A DNA stretch of 64,000 nucleotides, taken from assembly GCF_900091555.1 (NCBI RefSeq), contig NZ_FMCX01000003.1:1-64000 (forward strand), written 5' to 3'. This DNA is from Micromonospora mirobrigensis (GTDB lineage Bacteria; Actinomycetota; Actinomycetes; Mycobacteriales; Micromonosporaceae). The notes under the pieces are model-generated. The model saw only the letters and a program-made list of their open reading frames with translations, made no database searches and was not told the DNA's origin. Shown here piece by piece: positions 1 through 8,693 of this stretch (its first letter is position 1; each line of letters starts with the position of its first letter). A program made the position numbers and the translations under genes.

Positions 1-124
1 TCGCCAGTCCGGGGTATAAATCATAATTGGCACTGGCTTATCAAGCACCCTGTTGAGTTCTCAAAGAACAACCACACACCATCCAGAAGCTCTACTATTT
101 CGTAGAACCCCCGTCCGGGGCAAC
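1..124 (-). promoter_or_regulatory. rRNA operon leader (5' part of rrn transcript)
   Basis: Read on the minus strand, positions 70-51 give TGTTCTTTGAGAACTCAACA, the antitermination/processing-type motif found in actinobacterial rRNA leaders just before 16S rRNA. The 16S gene itself must lie beyond the left edge. No part of mature 16S is recognisable in the window. The assignment rests on this motif plus the strong promoter directly upstream. Confidence 0.75.
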
Positions 125-130
125 CTCTCT

Positions 131-159
131 AACTTACCCGGTCCGTTCCTTGTTGTCAA
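131..159 (-). promoter_or_regulatory. Probable rrn promoter, near-consensus -35/-10
   Basis: On the minus strand TTGACA (159-154) is followed after exactly 17 nt by TAAGTT (136-131). This is a strong housekeeping-sigma promoter with transcription expected to start near 124 and run into the rRNA leader. Confidence 0.7.
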
Positions 160-604
160 CCTCGTGTCCGAGGCGATCAACTTGGTGCGGTCCGATCCAC
201 GCTGACGCACGCCGTACCCGGCGGTCGTTTCTGTCGTGGGAAGCGGCAGATCGGCCGATCGCCGCTTTCGCGGCCACCCGCCCGGCTCCCTGCCGGCTTC
301 AGAACTCTACCCGGTCGGCTTCGCGATCGCAACTCCGTCGTCCGGAGTGTCTCGCACCGCCCAGCTCTTCAGCCCGGTTCGGCGTTCCCGCCACCGGCCT
401 GGTGCCCGCTCTCGGCCGGTTTGTCCGGCCTCGCGCTTGCAGAGAGAAAGTTACGCGGCCGGCCGGCAGAAGGCAAATCAACATTCATCTTTCGGTCCGT
501 CAGGTGTTCAGGGAGTCGAGAACGGGCCGCCAATGGCGGCCCGCCCCGAACTGCGGGGCGCGCACCGAACCCGTCGGGTGTGACGGCGTGCCAGAGTGTC
601 AGGC
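160..604. other. Non-coding stretch upstream of rrn promoter
   Basis: About 440 bases between the rrn promoter and the first gene. Reading frames here have no family resemblance or ribosome binding site and overlap each other in antisense, so I see no gene. It could hold further upstream rrn promoters or UP-type sequences, but I could not identify a second clear -35/-10 pair. Confidence 0.5.
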
Positions 605-832
605 ATGGATTCCGCGCCCGTGCCGCCGGCGACGACGCTCGCCGAAGATGCCCTGCTCGGCCTGCTGCTGCCGTTCTGGCAGCTGGTGATCGGCGGCTTC
701 GTGCTCGTCGTACTGGTGCTGTCGGTGGGACGCCTGGCCCGGCGCGGGCGCTCCCGGATGACCACCGCGTTGCTGGTGACCGCGGCGGCCATCGCCGGCT
801 TCACCCTGATGGGTGTGCTGCTCCAGGTCTAG
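605..832 (+). CDS. Small two-helix membrane protein, unknown function
   Basis: A 75-residue protein with two hydrophobic segments (about residues 18-41 and 52-72) separated by an Arg-rich loop (RLARRGRSR), as expected for a hairpin membrane protein. I do not recognise a family. An upstream GTG at 596 would add three residues; ATG 605 was chosen, but neither start has a good ribosome binding site. The stop codon overlaps tail-to-tail with that of the amidase gene on the other strand through a shared CTAG at 829-832, so there is no room for a separate terminator. Confidence 0.6.
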   Translation: MDSAPVPPATTLAEDALLGLLLPFWQLVIGGFVLVVLVLSVGRLARRGRSRMTTALLVTAAAIAGFTLMGVLLQV

Positions 833-1635
833 GCGGGGGTCAGGCGCCGATTCGCCAGGCTGGGCAGCTCGGCCCGGATGGTGCGCAGGCGGTCGAGGTC
901 GAGCTCCACCACCGTCAGCCCGGTGCCGTCGGGCACCTGGGCCAGCACCGTTCCCCACGGGTCGATGACCATGCTGCGCCCGAAGCAGGTACGGCCCGGA
1001 TCGTGATCGCCGGTCTGACCGGCTGCCGCCACGAAGCACTGGTTCTCGATCGCGCGGGCCCGCAGCAGGATCTCCCAGTGGTCCCGGCCGGTGTGCATCA
1101 TGAACGCGGCCGGCACGACCAGCAGTTCCGCTCCCCCACTGGTGGCCAGTTCCCGGTAGAGCTCGGGGAAGCGCAGGTCGTAGCAGATCGACAGGCCAAC
1201 CCTGAGCCCTTCGACGTCGACCACCACCGGCTGGTCACCGGGGGCGACGGTGGCGGACTCCCGGTAGGACACCCGCCCGGGGATCTCCACGTCGTACAGG
1301 TGGATCTTCCGGTAGCCGGCGGCCAGCGCTCCCGTGCGGTCGAACACCAGTGAGGTGTTCCAGGTGCGGTCCGGATCCGGTCCCGCCTCGTGGAAGGAGC
1401 CGGCGATCACCCAGATGCCGAGTCGTCGGGCGGTCTCGGCGAAGAAGGTGCCCACCACGCCGTCGACGCCCTCCGGCGTGGGCATGCCCGCCTCGCGGCC
1501 GAGGTAGTCGACGTACTCGGGAAGGACCGCCAGGTCGGCGCCGGCGGCCGCCGCGCGTTCCAGCAGCGTCTCCGCGGCGGCGAGGTTCGCCGCCCGGTCG
1601 TCGCGGGCGTTGAGCTGGCAGACGGCGACACGCAT
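829..1635 (-). CDS. Carbon-nitrogen hydrolase, nitrilase superfamily (Nit/omega-amidase-like)
   Basis: A 268-residue cytosolic hydrolase. The nitrilase Glu-Lys-Cys catalytic triad is visible: Glu in LAVLPEY (near residue 42), Lys in GYRKIHLYD and Cys in SICYDLRFPELYR. This last motif is typical of the Nit1/Nit2 branch, which hydrolyses short omega-amides or deaminated glutathione. The substrate cannot be fixed from sequence; deaminated glutathione is unlikely in a mycothiol-using actinomycete. The start MRVAVCQLN is the normal family N-terminus; a frame extension upstream to 1785 is not family-like. Confidence 0.85.
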   Translation of the reverse strand: MRVAVCQLNARDDRAANLAAAETLLERAAAAGADLAVLPEYVDYLGREAGMPTPEGVDGVVGTFFAETARRLGIWVIAGSFHEAGPDPDRTWNTSLVFDRTGALAAGYRKIHLYDVEIPGRVSYRESATVAPGDQPVVVDVEGLRVGLSICYDLRFPELYRELATSGGAELLVVPAAFMMHTGRDHWEILLRARAIENQCFVAAAGQTGDHDPGRTCFGRSMVIDPWGTVLAQVPDGTGLTVVELDLDRLRTIRAELPSLANRRLTPA

Positions 1636-1788
1636 GACGCCAGGGTACGGATGGACAGCGGCGAGCGACAGCCTCAAGCCCGCGACGGGATCAGCGCGCC
1701 TGTGGGGCAGGCTGCGACGGCAGCCTGCCCCGTGGACGCGGCAGTGGCATCGGGCATCGGGGGGACGCCTCAGTGGCCCACACATGCG

Positions 1789-1818
1789 GAACGCGCCCGG
1801 AGTGACCCGGGCGCGTTC
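1789..1818 (-). terminator. Hairpin terminator after clpX
   Basis: Perfect 12-bp inverted repeat (1789-1800 with 1807-1818) around a 6-nt loop, 12 nt past the clpX stop. No T tract follows, as is common in high-GC actinomycetes. Confidence 0.75.
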
Positions 1819-1829
1819 GGTGAAGCAGG

Positions 1830-3125
1830 TCAGGCGGACTTCTCCTCGCGGTCCCGGCGGGCCCGCCGGCCGGTGAACTCGCGCGGCACGATCGTCGGGT
1901 TGACGTTCTCCAGGACCACCTCACGGGTGATCAGCACGCGGGCGGCGTCGGGGTTGCTCGGCACCTCGTACATCACGGAGAGGAGGACCTCCTCCATGAT
2001 GGCGCGCAGGCCACGGGCGCCGGTGCCGCGGAGCATGGCCTGGTCGGCGATCGCCTCCAGCGCCGGCGGCTCGAACTCCAGCTCCACCCCGTCCAGCTCG
2101 AAGAGACGCTGATATTGCCGGACCAGGGCGTTACGCGGCTCGGTGAGGATCCGCACCAGGGCCGACCGGTCCAGGCTGCGCACGTTGGTGATCACCGGCA
2201 GCCGGCCGATGAACTCCGGGATCAGCCCGAACTTGAGCATGTCCTCCGGCATCACCTGGCTGAAGATGTCGTCGGTGGAACGGTCCGAGATGGACCGGAG
2301 CCGGGCGCCGAAGCCGGTGCCGCCGGAGCCGGTACGGGCCTCGATGATCTGGTCGAGGCCGGCGAAGGCGCCACCGCAGATGAACAGCACGTTGGTGGTG
2401 TCGATCTGGATGAACTCCTGGTGCGGGTGCTTGCGCCCGCCCTGCGGCGGCACGTTGGCCACCGTGCCCTCGAGCATCTTCAGCAGCGCCTGCTGCACAC
2501 CCTCGCCGGAGACGTCCCGGGTGATCGACGGGTTCTCCGACTTACGGGCGATCTTGTCGACCTCGTCGATGTAGATGATGCCGGTCTCGGCGCGCTTGAT
2601 GTCGTAGTCCGCGGCCTGGATCAGCTTGAGGAGGATGTTCTCCACGTCCTCGCCGACGTAGCCCGCCTCGGTCAGCGCGGTGGCGTCGGCGATCGCGAAC
2701 GGGACGTTCAACATCCGGGCCAGGGTCTGCGCCAGGTGGGTCTTGCCGCACCCGGTGGGACCGAGCAACAGGATGTTGGACTTGGCCAGCTCGACGGCGT
2801 CGCTGCCAGAGCCCGGCGCGCCGGCCGCCTCGGCCTGGATCCGCTTGTAGTGGTTGTAGACCGCGACCGCGAGCGCCTTCTTGGCTTGGTCCTGGCCGAC
2901 CACGTAGTTGTCGAGGAACTGGCAGATCTCCATCGGCTTGGGAAGCTCTTCCCACTTCACCTCGCCGGACTCGGCCAGCTCCTCCTCGATGATCTCGTTG
3001 CAGAGATCGATGCACTCGTCGCAGATGTAGACCCCGGGGCCCGCGATGAGTTTCTTGACCTGCTTCTGCGACTTGCCGCAGAACGAGCACTTCAGTAGGT
3101 CGCCGCCGTCACCGATCCGTGCCAC
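1830..3125 (-). CDS. clpX: ATP-dependent Clp protease ATP-binding subunit ClpX
   Basis: A 431-residue AAA+ unfoldase that feeds substrates to ClpP. It shows the N-terminal zinc-binding domain (Cys 13, 16, 35, 38), Walker A GPTGCGKT (122-129), the GYVG pore loop (155-158), Walker B IIYIDEVD (183-190), and the family segment [16 protein letters not shown]. The start is GTG with GGAGAA a few bases upstream. The ClpP-docking tripeptide that is IGF in E. coli reads TGF here (GGTGFGARL). It lies downstream of clpP1P2 but a hairpin separates them, so it may have its own promoter in the 210-nt gap. Confidence 0.98.
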   Translation of the reverse strand: MARIGDGGDLLKCSFCGKSQKQVKKLIAGPGVYICDECIDLCNEIIEEELAESGEVKWEELPKPMEICQFLDNYVVGQDQAKKALAVAVYNHYKRIQAEAAGAPGSGSDAVELAKSNILLLGPTGCGKTHLAQTLARMLNVPFAIADATALTEAGYVGEDVENILLKLIQAADYDIKRAETGIIYIDEVDKIARKSENPSITRDVSGEGVQQALLKMLEGTVANVPPQGGRKHPHQEFIQIDTTNVLFICGGAFAGLDQIIEARTGSGGTGFGARLRSISDRSTDDIFSQVMPEDMLKFGLIPEFIGRLPVITNVRSLDRSALVRILTEPRNALVRQYQRLFELDGVELEFEPPALEAIADQAMLRGTGARGLRAIMEEVLLSVMYEVPSNPDAARVLITREVVLENVNPTIVPREFTGRRARRDREEKSA

Positions 3126-3288
3126 CTACGTTCTCCCTGCACTCATCGGCCGGTATGCCGGCCCTGACCCGCGGACGCCGAGCGCCCGTCCGTCCCGATC
3201 CGTTACCCGCCGGCCGAACCGGCGAAGCATCCGGACCCGACGTTACCCGCTGGCGGAGGTTTCTCCGACCCCCAAAACGGGTGTGTCA

Positions 3289-3322
3289 GAGGTCGGCCGG
3301 GAACGCGTCCCGGACCGACCTC
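3289..3322 (-). terminator. Hairpin between clpP2 and clpX
   Basis: 14-bp stem with one bulged base (A3314) and a 5-nt loop, starting 14 nt past the clpP2 stop. It probably terminates or attenuates the clpP1P2 transcript before clpX. Confidence 0.65.
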
Positions 3323-3335
3323 CGACCCGAACTGC

Positions 3336-3998
3336 TCAGCTGGCCGCGTTGGCCGCCAGCAGACCCTTCTTGCGGCTGGTGAGGATGGTGTCCACCAGCC
3401 CGTACTCCTTGGACTCCTCGGCCGTCATGATCTTGTCACGGTCGATATCCTTGCGAACCTGGTCGATCGGGCGGTTGCAGTGCCGGGAGAGCATGTCCTC
3501 CAGCTGGGTCCGCATCCGCAGGATCTCCCGGGCCTGGATCTCGATGTCCGAGCCCTGCCCGTAGCCGCCCTCGGTGGCCGGCTGGTGGATGATGATCCGG
3601 GAGTTCGGCAGCGCCATCCGCTTGCCCGGCGTGCCCGCCGCCAGCAGCACCGCCGCCGCGCTGGCCGCCTGGCCCAGGCAGACCGTGGAGATGTCCGGCC
3701 GGACGTACTGCATGGTGTCGTAGATCGCCGTCATGGCGGTGAACGACCCACCCGGCGAGTTGATGTACATGATGATGTCGCGGTCCGGGTCGGTGCCCTC
3801 GAGCGTCAGCAGCTGCGCCATCACGTCGTTGGCCGAGGCGTCGTCCACCTGGACGCCGAGGAAGATGATCCGGTCCTCGAAGAGCTTGTTGTACGGGTTG
3901 GACTCCTTGACCCCGTACGAGGTGCGCTCCACGAACGACGGGAGCACGTAGCGGTTGTGCACCGCCGCGAACTGGGGCGGCAAACTCAGGTCGGTCAT
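3336..3998 (-). CDS. clpP2: ATP-dependent Clp protease proteolytic subunit ClpP2
   Basis: A 220-residue serine peptidase subunit. The catalytic triad is visible: Ser113 in GQAAS, His138 in IIHQP and Asp near 188 in DRDKIM. The extended N-terminus and the GQAASAAAVLL active-site context are those of actinobacterial ClpP2. It begins 10 nt after the clpP1 stop, with GAGGAG as ribosome binding site, so the two are co-transcribed. In mycobacteria and streptomycetes ClpP1 and ClpP2 form a mixed tetradecamer; the same is expected here. Confidence 0.96.
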   Translation of the reverse strand: MTDLSLPPQFAAVHNRYVLPSFVERTSYGVKESNPYNKLFEDRIIFLGVQVDDASANDVMAQLLTLEGTDPDRDIIMYINSPGGSFTAMTAIYDTMQYVRPDISTVCLGQAASAAAVLLAAGTPGKRMALPNSRIIIHQPATEGGYGQGSDIEIQAREILRMRTQLEDMLSRHCNRPIDQVRKDIDRDKIMTAEESKEYGLVDTILTSRKKGLLAANAAS

Positions 3999-4008
3999 CG
4001 TCAGCTCC

Positions 4009-4650
4009 TCAGCTCAGGGTCCCGGCGCCTTCCGGAACCTGGGTGGCTCCGGTGATCACCTTGTCGATGAAGCCGTAGTCCACGGCCTCCTGGGCGGTGA
4101 ACCAACGGTCGCGGTCCGAGTCGGCCTCGATCTGCGCGGGGCTCTGGCCGGTGTGGTGGGCGACCCGGTCCTGGAACATCCGCTTCGTGTAGAGCATCTG
4201 CTCCGCCTGGATCGCGATGTCGGCGGCGGTGCCGCCCATGCCGCCGGACGGCTGGTGCATCATGATCCGCGCGTGCGGGAGGGCGTACCGCTTGCCCTTG
4301 GTGCCCGCGCAGAGCAGCAGCTGGCCCATCGAGGCCGCCATGCCCATCGCCACCGTCGACACGTCGTTGTCGATGAACTGCATGGTGTCGTAGATCGCCA
4401 TGCCGGAGTAGACCGAGCCACCCGGCGAGTTGATCCAGAGGTTGATGTCGCGGTCCGGGTCCTCCGCGGCGAGCAGCAGCAGCTGCGCGCAGATGCGGTT
4501 GGCGACCTGGTCGGTCACCTCGCTGCCCAGGAAGATGATCCGCTCCTTGAGCAACCGGTTGTAGACCGAGTCGTCGAGGTTGCCAATTGAGTCGCCACCG
4601 CGGGCCTCGATCGCCCGGAGCGGCTTCGCTGGGATGTGCATGTCGGTCAT
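4009..4650 (-). CDS. clpP1: ATP-dependent Clp protease proteolytic subunit ClpP1
   Basis: A 213-residue paralogue of the next gene. Catalytic Ser107 in GMAAS, His132 in MMHQP and Asp181 in DRDRWF are present. The [18 protein letters not shown] segment matches the ClpP1 branch. It is the first gene of clpP1P2. A ClgR-like box lies about 80 nt upstream of the start, which fits induction of clp genes by ClgR in actinobacteria. Confidence 0.96.
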   Translation of the reverse strand: MTDMHIPAKPLRAIEARGGDSIGNLDDSVYNRLLKERIIFLGSEVTDQVANRICAQLLLLAAEDPDRDINLWINSPGGSVYSGMAIYDTMQFIDNDVSTVAMGMAASMGQLLLCAGTKGKRYALPHARIMMHQPSGGMGGTAADIAIQAEQMLYTKRMFQDRVAHHTGQSPAQIEADSDRDRWFTAQEAVDYGFIDKVITGATQVPEGAGTLS

Positions 4651-4727
4651 GGCAGCCCTTCGCTCTCCGTACCGTACTACCCGACACTAACCGCTCAGCC
4701 CTACGGCAGAGTCCCGGTCGGGGCACT

Positions 4728-4741
4728 GTTCGCTCTCAGCG
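4728..4741. promoter_or_regulatory. ClgR-like box upstream of clpP1
   Basis: GTTCGCTCTCAGCG matches the core GTTCGC-N5-GCG reported for ClgR operators upstream of clp genes in actinobacteria. The outer bases of the right half (CAG rather than AAC) are not conserved. It sits 78 nt upstream of the clpP1 start. Confidence 0.45.
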
Positions 4742-4775
4742 CAGCTGCCCGGGGGACGTACCCGAGAAAGGGTTT

Positions 4776-4814
4776 CGGCCGCCGCCCGACCGGAAACCCG
4801 GCGGACGGCGGCCG
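4776..4814 (-). terminator. Hairpin terminator after trigger factor
   Basis: 13-position stem with one mismatch (4776-4788 with 4802-4814) and a 13-nt loop, directly after the tig stop on the minus strand. It separates tig from clpP1P2. Confidence 0.7.
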
Positions 4815-4824
4815 TACCCGACGA

Positions 4825-6171
4825 TCAGTGCTCGTGGGCGTGCTCGGCCTCGTTGGCGGCCCGCAGCGCGTCGAGGGTGACCTCGTTGCCGGCCGAGTCC
4901 TTGATCTTGATCTTCTCCATCACCGACGCGAGCGCCTTGCCGCGGCGGACGTCGCCGAAGACGGCCGCGGCGGCGCCGGAACGCACCAGCTGGTCGTAGT
5001 ACTGCTGGGGCGCCATGCCGGCCCGCTGCGCCCGGTGCACGATCTCGTGGCCGAACTCGTCGTCGGAGACCTGGACGTCCTCGGCGTCGGCCAGCGTGTC
5101 CAGCAGCAGCTGGATCTTGACGCCGTCGGTCGCCGCCTCGGTCAGCTCGGCGTCGATCTGCTCCTCGGTCTTCTCCTCGGCGGCGAGGTAGTCCTCCAGG
5201 GAGGCGCCGATCCGCTCGAGCTGGTCGACCATGGCCGCCTTGCGGCTCTCGACCTCCTCCTTGACGACACCCTCGGGCGCCGGCACCTCGGCCGTCGCCA
5301 CGAGCTGCTCGAGGGCCTTGTCCCGGGCGGCGTAGATCTGCTCGACCCGCTTGCCCCGCTCGACCCGCTCGCGGACGTCCGCGCGCAGCTCCTCGATGGT
5401 GTCGAACTCGCTGGCCATCTGGGCGAACTCGTCGTCCAGCTCCGGCAGCTCCTTCTCCTTGACCGTCCGCACGGTCACCGCCACGTCGGCGTCCCGACCG
5501 GCGAAGTCGCCGCCGACCAGCTGGGTGGTGAAGGTGGTGCTCTCCCCGGCGGAGAGACCGACGACGGCCTCGTCCAGCCCCGGCAGGAGCTGCTTGCTGC
5601 CGACCTCGTGCGAGATGTTGCTGGCCGAGCCGCCCGGCACCTCCTCGCCGTCGACGGTGGCGTTGAGGTCGAGCTGGATGTAGTCACCCTCCTGGGCGGC
5701 CCGCTCGACGGTCTTCAGCGTGGCGAACCGCTCCCGCAGGGTCTTGACCTGCTCGTCGATCTCGCTGTCGTCGATCTGGAGCTCGTCCACGGTCACCTCG
5801 ACGGTGGCCGGGTCCGGCAGGGTGATCTCCGGGCGTACGTCGACCTCGGCGGTGAAGTTCAGCGAGTCACCGTCGTTGAACTCGGTGATCTCGACCTCGG
5901 GACGGCCCAGCGTCTTCAGGTCGTGCTCGCGGACCGCGGCGAGGATGTTCTGCGGGATGGCCTCCTGCACCGCCTCGTTGAGCACGGTGCCCCGGCCGAC
6001 CCGCTGGTCGATGATCGCGGCCGGGATCTTGCCCCGGCGGAAGCCGGGGACCTGGATCTGCTGGCCGATCTCCCGGTACGCCTTCTTGAGGCTCGGCTCG
6101 AGCTCGACGAACGGCACCTCGATGGCGAGCCGCACGCGCGTCGGGCTCAGAGTCTCGACGGTGCTCTTCAC
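4825..6171 (-). CDS. tig: Trigger factor (ribosome-bound chaperone / prolyl isomerase)
   Basis: A 448-residue protein with full trigger-factor architecture. The N-terminal ribosome-docking domain carries the signature GFRRGKIP (usual GFRxGKxP). A central FKBP-type prolyl isomerase domain starts around EGDYIQLDLNATVDG, followed by the helical C-terminal chaperone arms. It ends in a His-rich tail (EAEHAHEH), common in actinobacteria. Its position next to clpP1P2X is conserved in many bacteria and couples folding of nascent chains with proteolysis. Confidence 0.97.
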   Translation of the reverse strand: MKSTVETLSPTRVRLAIEVPFVELEPSLKKAYREIGQQIQVPGFRRGKIPAAIIDQRVGRGTVLNEAVQEAIPQNILAAVREHDLKTLGRPEVEITEFNDGDSLNFTAEVDVRPEITLPDPATVEVTVDELQIDDSEIDEQVKTLRERFATLKTVERAAQEGDYIQLDLNATVDGEEVPGGSASNISHEVGSKQLLPGLDEAVVGLSAGESTTFTTQLVGGDFAGRDADVAVTVRTVKEKELPELDDEFAQMASEFDTIEELRADVRERVERGKRVEQIYAARDKALEQLVATAEVPAPEGVVKEEVESRKAAMVDQLERIGASLEDYLAAEEKTEEQIDAELTEAATDGVKIQLLLDTLADAEDVQVSDDEFGHEIVHRAQRAGMAPQQYYDQLVRSGAAAAVFGDVRRGKALASVMEKIKIKDSAGNEVTLDALRAANEAEHAHEH

Positions 6172-6316
6172 AGGCGTACTCCTTGACGGATCTCAGTTGA
6201 GTCTGGTCGTGATTGCGCGCATCGAGTGTAGGCGAGCCGGCAGGCTGCTCTCGCAGCGCCCGGGGCACCCCGCGGGAAAACGGCGGCACTCCGGGCGACC
6301 CGGCCGCGAACGACTG

Positions 6317-6390
6317 TCGGGGTGGCGGGATTTGAACCCACGGCCCCTCGCTCCCAAAGCGAGTGCGCTACCAAACTGCGCCACACCCCG
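6317..6390 (-). tRNA. tRNA-Pro (anticodon TGG)
   Basis: A complete cloverleaf can be drawn: acceptor CGGGGTG/CACCCCG, D-arm GGCGCAGTTTGGTAGCGC, anticodon stem CTCGC/GCGAG around a loop containing TGG, and T-arm with GGTTCAAATCC. The discriminator is A and CCA is not encoded. Length is 74 nt. Confidence 0.95.
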
Positions 6391-6550
6391 TGGCGAGGAG
6401 CAGTGTATGCCGTCCGCGCCCGTCGGAGGTGCCGGGGCGGCCGGCAACGCGCCGGAACGCCGCTCAGAATCGGCGCGGCCCACAGGCGCGTGCGCGCGCG
6501 ACGGGCGGACCGGGTAGGCTGTCGGCGCGTCCCGCATCGTCGGGACGTGC

Positions 6551-6624
6551 GCGGGCGTAGCTCAATGGTAGAGCTTCAGTCTTCCAAACTGACTACGCGG
6601 GTTCGATTCCCGTCGCCCGCTCCA
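6551..6624 (+). tRNA. tRNA-Gly (anticodon TCC), integration target
   Basis: Acceptor GCGGGCG/CGCCCGC, anticodon loop CTTCCAA with TCC, T-arm GGTTCGATTCC and encoded CCA at 6622-6624. The 3' half, from 6581 on, is duplicated exactly at 24687-24732. The integrated element therefore uses this gene as attB and restores an intact tRNA at its left end. The right-hand copy lacks the 5' half and is not a tRNA gene. Confidence 0.96.
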
Positions 6625-6626
6625 CC
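6581..6626 (+). repeat. attL (46-bp direct repeat, left copy)
   Basis: Identical over 46 bases to 24687-24732, running from the tRNA-Gly anticodon loop through the encoded CCA and two further bases. The first mismatches outside are T/A on the left and T/C on the right. Confidence 0.95.
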
Positions 6627-6633
6627 TAAAACC

Positions 6634-6648
6634 CCTGGTCAGGGGCAC
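6634..6648 (+). repeat. Terminal inverted 15-mer, left copy (candidate recombinase arm site)
   Basis: CCTGGTCAGGGGCAC, 8 bases inside attL, is found in exact inverted orientation at 24628-24642 near attR. The element CCCCTGGTCAGGGG around it is itself a near-palindrome. Two inverted copies flanking the ends suggest integrase or excisionase arm binding. Confidence 0.45.
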
Positions 6649-6704
6649 CGCTTCCTACTTCAGAGCCTCAACCGAGGACCCCTGTGAGAGATCAACTCTC
6701 ACGC

Positions 6705-7925
6705 TTATCTCACGGCAGCTACGGGGAGCCGCTTCTTCACACGCACGGCAGACCGCAGCGTGAGACCTGCTTGAGCCAGTGAATCGGCCTGCGAGTGGAT
6801 GTAGGTCTTCATGGTGAACGCGGCGGACGAGTGACCCAGCCACGCGGAGATGACGGCGGTAGGCACTCCCCGCAGATGCATCAGCGTTCCGCAGGTGTGA
6901 CGAGCGTCGTGCAGACGGATGACCGGCAGCCCTGCCGCCTTGGCCAGACGCTTGAACCTCTTGCTGTGTCCATCGGGCGGGTAGGGCCGTCCCAGCTCGT
7001 CCACACACACCAGGCCGTGATCCTCGTATGCGGGGCCGGCGGCCTTCCTCTCCTGCCGCTGTAGCTTCTGAAGCGCGGAGAGAGCAGACACCATCTCCTG
7101 ATCCAGCGGGAGCGTACGTCTCCCCCGCTCACTCTTCGGTTGCTCGGCGTGGATCACCCCGTTCACGGATACCCGCGTCTCCTCAACCGTGATGGTCGGG
7201 GTACCAGCGGGGAAACCGTGCTCCCGAGCCCTGGTGCCCTTCAGGTCGACACCCGCCCACCGCATCCCGAGGACTTCGCCCCTACGCAGCCCACAGAGCG
7301 TCAGAAGCCACACGGGGTAGAGACGGTGCCCGGACACATGGTTCAGGAACGCAGCGGCCTCCTGAGCGGTCCACGTATCCGTCTGCTTCGGGGTGCAGGT
7401 GGGTCGCTCAACCAGGGTCACCACATTGCGGGGAGTAAGACCCTGCTTCACTGCCGAATCCAGCGCTTGAGAAAGCACGGTGAGAGCGCGGTTGACGGAG
7501 GTAGCCGTGAGGCCCGGATTGTTGGTGTGCCTAATCCGTCGACCGCTTGAGAGCATCCAGTCAACGGTTTCGTCCACCTGCGTCTTGGTGAGCTTCTGAA
7601 CGGGCACGTTGCCCAGGCGTTCGGTGAAGGGCTTCAGATAGTTCGCGTACGTGTTGCGGGTACCAACCCGCAGGTTGCGCTTACCACCCAACCACGATTC
7701 AAGGTATGTAGCGAGAGTGAGGGCGGAGGGAAGAACCAACACCCCCGTAGCCTTCTGGGACTTCAGTCGTGCCCACTCTGCTTCAGCGGCCTTCTTGGTC
7801 GGGAACGTATAGGTCTTCTGAATCGGCTTGTCGGCGGCATCACGCCCAAGGCGCATGACGAACCGCCATCGAATCTCACCGCTCTTGAGCACGACCTTCT
7901 TAATGCACGTGTTCACGCTTCCCAC
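6705..7925 (-). CDS. int: Tyrosine recombinase (integrase)
   Basis: A protein of about 406 residues. It has an N-terminal arm-binding region (KTYTFPTKKAAEAEWARL), a SAM-like core-binding domain (TLATYLESWL to ALDSAVKQG), and a C-terminal catalytic domain. The catalytic set is visible: Arg in GLRRGEVLGMRW, Lys in PKSERGRRTLPL, His-x-x-Arg in LHDARHTCGTL, His in WLGHSS and nucleophile Tyr in MKTYIHSQ. It lies next to attL. GGAGG abuts the first GTG (7925); a GTG at 7916, three codons in, has better spacing. It is divergent from the excisionase gene, with only 53 bp between. Confidence 0.96.
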   Translation of the reverse strand: MGSVNTCIKKVVLKSGEIRWRFVMRLGRDAADKPIQKTYTFPTKKAAEAEWARLKSQKATGVLVLPSALTLATYLESWLGGKRNLRVGTRNTYANYLKPFTERLGNVPVQKLTKTQVDETVDWMLSSGRRIRHTNNPGLTATSVNRALTVLSQALDSAVKQGLTPRNVVTLVERPTCTPKQTDTWTAQEAAAFLNHVSGHRLYPVWLLTLCGLRRGEVLGMRWAGVDLKGTRAREHGFPAGTPTITVEETRVSVNGVIHAEQPKSERGRRTLPLDQEMVSALSALQKLQRQERKAAGPAYEDHGLVCVDELGRPYPPDGHSKRFKRLAKAAGLPVIRLHDARHTCGTLMHLRGVPTAVISAWLGHSSAAFTMKTYIHSQADSLAQAGLTLRSAVRVKKRLPVAAVR

Positions 7926-7978
7926 CCTCCGCCATCAGCGAGAATCGGACGCTACCACAATCCATTACTATTACCTCC

Positions 7979-8221
7979 ATGTCACTAACAATGCGAGTGC
8001 CGGACCCCAGGCGGAAGCCGACGCTTTCAATTCGTGAAACGGCGGCCCTGCTGAACATGGGGTTGAACAACACGTACGAGGCCGCCAGGAACGGGGAGAT
8101 CCCGGCAGTCCGTATCGGTGCGCGCTGGTTGGTGCCAACAGCCAAGCTGCTGGACATGCTCGGGATTGATTGGAGCAAGCAGTCACCACCTCGCAAGAGA
8201 GTCAGGACTGTACGTTCCTGA
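7979..8221 (+). CDS. xis: Excisionase-like MerR/HTH_17 DNA-binding protein
   Basis: 80 residues with the compact winged-helix core of excisionases: LSIRETAALLNMGLNNTYEAARNGEIP followed by AVRIGARWLVPTAKLLDMLG, then a basic tail. It would bind att arm sites and direct excision together with the divergent integrase. No Shine-Dalgarno precedes ATG 7979. TACTAT ends 7 nt before the ATG, so a leaderless transcript is possible. Confidence 0.8.
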   Translation: MSLTMRVPDPRRKPTLSIRETAALLNMGLNNTYEAARNGEIPAVRIGARWLVPTAKLLDMLGIDWSKQSPPRKRVRTVRS

Positions 8222-8282
8222 ACGTTTGAGAACGTCAAGTCTAGCACCTGCAATTAACTACTTGAATTGAGAGGAACCAGAG

Positions 8283-8693
8283 ATGGCGCGGAAAGTGCAG
8301 CCGGAAACACTCGCCGTACGTGGTGCGTACCCGTGGAAGGAATGGACCGACGGCGAGACGTGGCAGCTTGAGCGGGGCAAGGACTACACCATCACCGACG
8401 AGGCCATGCGGGCACAGGCGTACTCGTACGCGTGCCGCAACGGGATGGTCGTACGCACAGGTGTGACCGAAGAAGGCGTGGTGCTCCGCTTCAACAAGCC
8501 CCTGCCGAAGAAGCGGGTTAAGAAGGTGAAGAGGCGGAGCCATGAGCAGCGGGTGGAAAAGCGGGAGCACAACACGGTGGCGCAGGATTCGGGAAGCAAT
8601 CCTCTTGAGGGACAGCTACCGCTGCCAGATTCGGATACCTGGAACATGGACTACGCGCACAGGTCAGGTGAGGAAGTGCGCGGGGGTAGCTGA
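8283..8693 (+). CDS. Conserved phage protein with YPW-W-DG-W motif, paralogue of the right-end gene
   Basis: A 136-residue protein whose first ~80 residues (YPWKEWTDGETWQLERGKDY, then GMVVRTGVTEEGVVLRFNKP) align closely with the gene at 24082-24348 at the other end of the element. The conserved block ends in a Lys-rich stretch (PKKRVKKVKRR). The last 50 codons overlap the HNH gene in another frame and look uncharacteristic, so they may be non-homologous extension. Function unknown. The ribosome binding site is AGAGGA about 9 nt before ATG. Confidence 0.7.
   Translation: MARKVQPETLAVRGAYPWKEWTDGETWQLERGKDYTITDEAMRAQAYSYACRNGMVVRTGVTEEGVVLRFNKPLPKKRVKKVKRRSHEQRVEKREHNTVAQDSGSNPLEGQLPLPDSDTWNMDYAHRSGEEVRGGS

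Noticed and set aside
421..1353. 310-codon plus-strand frame near the left edge
   Set aside because: Overlaps the nitrilase-family gene in antisense and has no recognisable domain.
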